Below, piece after piece: positions 9,374 through 11,594 of a stretch of DNA of 11,594 nucleotides. The notes beneath the pieces are model-generated. The model made no database searches, had not been told where the DNA came from, and saw only the letters and a program-made list of their open reading frames with translations. Source of the stretch: Monoraphidium neglectum (taxonomy: Eukaryota > Chlorophyta > Chlorophyceae > Sphaeropleales > Selenastraceae); the NCBI RefSeq assembly GCF_000611645.1, contig NW_014012890.1, positions 4,449-16,042 of the forward strand, in the 5' to 3' direction. Within the stretch, counting starts at the first letter, position 1. Every line of letters begins with the position of its first letter. A program made the position numbers and the translations under genes.

Positions 9374-11124
9374 TCACTCCTGATCGGTCTCGCCGCCGGT
9401 CCCGCTGCCCAGCGCCGACAGAAGGTCGGGGTCAAGGTACAGATCATCAAAGTCATCCCGGTCAAACGTGGACAGCGCGCCGCCGCCCCCGCCGCTGCCC
9501 TCGAGCCCCGCCAGGAGCGCCGCAAGCGAGGCCACCTGCCCGGCCTCCCCCGCCGCAACCCCTCCCCCCCGCGCGTTGCGCTGCCGATGCTCCTGCAGCC
9601 GCCGCGCCTCGCCGCGCGCCTCGACCACCCGCCGCGTCGACGCCAGCACGCGCCGCGCCGCCGCCCGCGCCGCCGCGCCGTCCCTCTTGCCGCTCTTCCC
9701 GCCGCCGCCGCTAATCGGGCCTCCGAGGGGAGCGCCCACGGCTTGGTCCAGCATGGCCAGCAGCATCCTGTCGTCGCCACCCCTAGAGGCCCACAGGTGG
9801 AACGGCAGGTGCGCCACGCGCCAGCCAAGCGCCTCGAGCAGGTGCGCGCGCAGCATGCTCGACGCGGTCAGCTGCAGCAGCCGAGACTCCTCGTCGTCGC
9901 CGTCCCCCACGTGCTGCCCGCTGCCGCTGCTCTCGCCGCCGCCGCCACCGCTGCCGCCGCCATTCTCAGGAAGGCCGGCGCCGCCGGAGAAGGCCCCGTA
10001 GTATCCGACGAAACCCCCGGCCCCCCGCCCCGCCGCCGCCGCTGCGCCCTCCGCGCGCGCCGCCGCGGCGCCCGCAGCGGCCGTCACGAGGGCCTCCCGG
10101 AACGGCAGGTCCTCGGCGCTCGCCGCGCGCCCGAGCGGCCCGCCAGCGCGCAGCGCGGGCGCGGCGGCCACGAAGTGGCTGGGGCCGCAGACCTCGACAG
10201 CCACTTTTTGGCCGCAGTAATCGAGCTCGACGTCCACCCTGAAGAGCCCGCCGCCGACGAGCGCCTCCGCGCGCGGCGCGAGGCCGAGGCGCCGCAGCGC
10301 GTCGCACGCGGCGTCCTGGGTGGACGAGGTGGTGACTAATGGCACGACGTCGTTGACCCACGTGGCGAGCGCGGCCTCGACTAAGGGGGCCGGAAGCTGC
10401 TGCTCTACAAGCTGCTCGCCGCCGGGGCAGAGCACCTGGGAGGTGGGCGCGCAGGGGCCCCACCGGGAGGGGGGTTGTAGTTGAAACATTGCGAAATCCC
10501 TGAGAAACTCTTATTGAAGCAAGGTGTGTTGTGATAAAAACGTATCAACGGCGCGTCCCTGCTACAGTATTGCCGATCAACTGGACACGTCTGCAGAAAC
10601 GCGTGTCCAAGCAAAGTGGATCTGATCTGACCCAATGGCCTGCTGGCGGGCACCCGTCCCTCTGCTGATCCGCCGCGCACCTGCAGCCACATGACCGCCT
10701 GCTGCAGCTGTCCCAGCGCCTTGGGGCCCCAACGCGCCGCGTCCGTCGCGCCCGCCAGCCGCAGCAGCCGTGTGAGGCGCGGCGGGTCGTAGAACCGCAG
10801 CACGGCGCAGGCGCGCAGCACCTTGGCCACCAGCTGCGGCGGCGCGCCGCCGCGGACTGCGCCGTGGACGCTGCGGCTTGCGGACTGCACGAAGCAGTCC
10901 ACCAGCAACTCGAGGAACCCGCGGGCCTCGTAGTGGCCGAGGGCCGCGAGGGCGTGGCAGACCGCCGACAAGTCGTGGGCAGTCCAGTTGGCGAGCTTCC
11001 GCCGGCGCTGCTGCGGCTGCTGCTGCCGCCGCTGCTGCTGCCACTGCTGCTGTTGCACGTCCCACCCGCCGTCGTGTTCACTCGCCGCCCAGCCCAGCTC
11101 TTCCGCACCAACCTCGTCCCAATC

Positions 11125-11169
<45 letters not shown>

Positions 11170-11170
11170 C

Positions 11171-11207
<37 letters not shown>

Positions 11208-11505
11208 GCTGTCGCTGCCCGCGCCCTGCTGCGTCACTGCCGCCGCCCGCCTGGTCCAGCAGCGCACCCTGCAGCCGCCCCACCAGCTCGTCATCGCGAC
11301 ACCTCAAAAACGCAAGCCCCGTCAGCGCCAGCTGGCACAACCACCCGTTGGCCGCCAGCTGGCGCGCCTCGGCGCGCAGCTGCCGCAGCAGGGGCCGCAG
11401 CAGCGTGGCGCTCATGGTGCCGCGCAGCGCGAGGCCCCACAGGCCTGTATTGCAAAGGCGTCCGGCGGCAGGGTCAGGGTGGGCGCGGGCACGCAGGTGG
11501 GTCAT
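9374..11505 (-). CDS. RAP-domain protein with polyglutamine runs, 5' end uncertain
   Basis: RAP domains mark RNA-binding factors (FASTK-like in animals, OPR/RAP proteins in algae) that usually act in chloroplasts or mitochondria. Two exons are deduced, 11505-10681 and 10435-9374, 628 residues to a TGA. Residues 1-275 have helical pairs such as LANGWLCQLALTGLAFL-, DLSAVCHALAALGHY- and LVAKVLRACAVLRFY-like segments (written here loosely), broken by Gln runs of 11 and 13. The RAP domain begins at FRVDVELDYCGQKVAVEV (340-357) and GPSHF (359-363), then resumes only at LLEALGWRVAHLPFHLW (474-490). Between lies about 100 residues of Ala/Gly/Ser-rich insertion. The C-terminus is acidic. The ATG at 11505 has A at -3. 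An acceptor-like ATACAG at 11450-11445 would instead make 11444 the start of an internal exon, with the gene continuing off the right edge. An in-frame TGA lies at 11569-11571. Organelle location is inference. Confidence 0.8.
10436..10680 (-). other. Intron of the RAP-domain gene, open when retained
   Basis: This is a 245-base intron with donor GTGCGC after CTGCAG and acceptor CTCCCAG, phase 0. The join gives AVMWLQ-VLCPGGEQL. Read from the upstream exon, it stays open through the whole intron and stops at 10405. It also has an ATG at 10489 in frame with the downstream RAP exon. Confidence 0.8.
11128..11205 (-). repeat. Two pure CAG tracts (13 and 11 units) encoding polyglutamine
   Basis: The plus strand has CTG x 13 at 11128-11166 and CTG x 11 at 11173-11205, separated by two codons (Arg-Trp). 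No CAA interruptions occur, so the tracts should vary in length between strains. Further shorter Gln runs follow at about 11008-11056. Confidence 0.95.
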
Positions 11506-11594
11506 GATGGGTGCCAGATTGGACGCAGCCAACGTCCGACATCCGTGCGGAAAGGCACCCAAACCCCATCATGCGCCGCGGCTGCATCGGGCCC
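11506..11594 (-). other. Upstream edge of the RAP gene
   Basis: The frame of the RAP gene stays open to about 11566 and meets TGA at 11569-11571. The stretch could be 5' leader, or intron if the real coding sequence continues beyond the window. No promoter element is clear. Confidence 0.4.

Noticed and set aside
11008..11205. Tandem repeats that might suggest a repeat array or CRISPR
   Set aside because: They are trinucleotide CAG runs in a coding frame, without spacers; the window is eukaryotic.

Overview
The window looks like nuclear DNA of a green alga (core chlorophyte, possibly Chlorophyceae). It is very GC-rich. Genes are split by short introns of about 130 to 330 bases with GTGxGx donors and CAG-type acceptors. 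Proteins carry long Ala, Gly and Gln runs, the Gln runs mostly pure CAG, and one gene has a TGTAA polyadenylation signal. The species is inferred from style only; nothing here fixes it.

Three genes lie head to tail, all on the minus strand. (1) Positions 1-3329 hold a plant ANP/NPK1-like MAP kinase kinase kinase in five exons. Its kinase domain is complete, with all catalytic residues, and it starts with a dual-acylation motif. A Gln/Pro-rich tail of about 390 residues is still open at the left edge, so the C-terminus lies outside. (2) Positions 4255-8240 hold a complete six-exon gene for Elongator subunit 2 (ELP2), a double WD40 propeller of 978 residues. (3) Positions 9374-11505 hold a RAP-domain protein, probably an organellar RNA-binding factor of the FASTK/OPR-like type. 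It has two polyglutamine runs and a RAP domain split by a long insertion; its true 5' end may lie beyond the right edge.

Between them are two stretches without a supported gene (3330-4254 and 8241-9373), which should hold promoters, 5' leaders and 3' ends. Exon joins were worked out by hand from splice sites, phase and alignment to remembered family patterns. Every join keeps the frame.

The three genes do not form a known pathway: one is stress or cytokinesis signalling, one tRNA wobble modification, one probably organelle RNA metabolism. The most unusual structure is in the kinase gene. The two introns around exon 3, which encodes exactly the Mg-binding loop, DFG and activation segment, have GT-rich sequence near the 5' end and CA repeats against the 3' splice site. 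That layout could pair within each intron, or across exon 3, and so influence splicing, skipping or circularisation of that exon.
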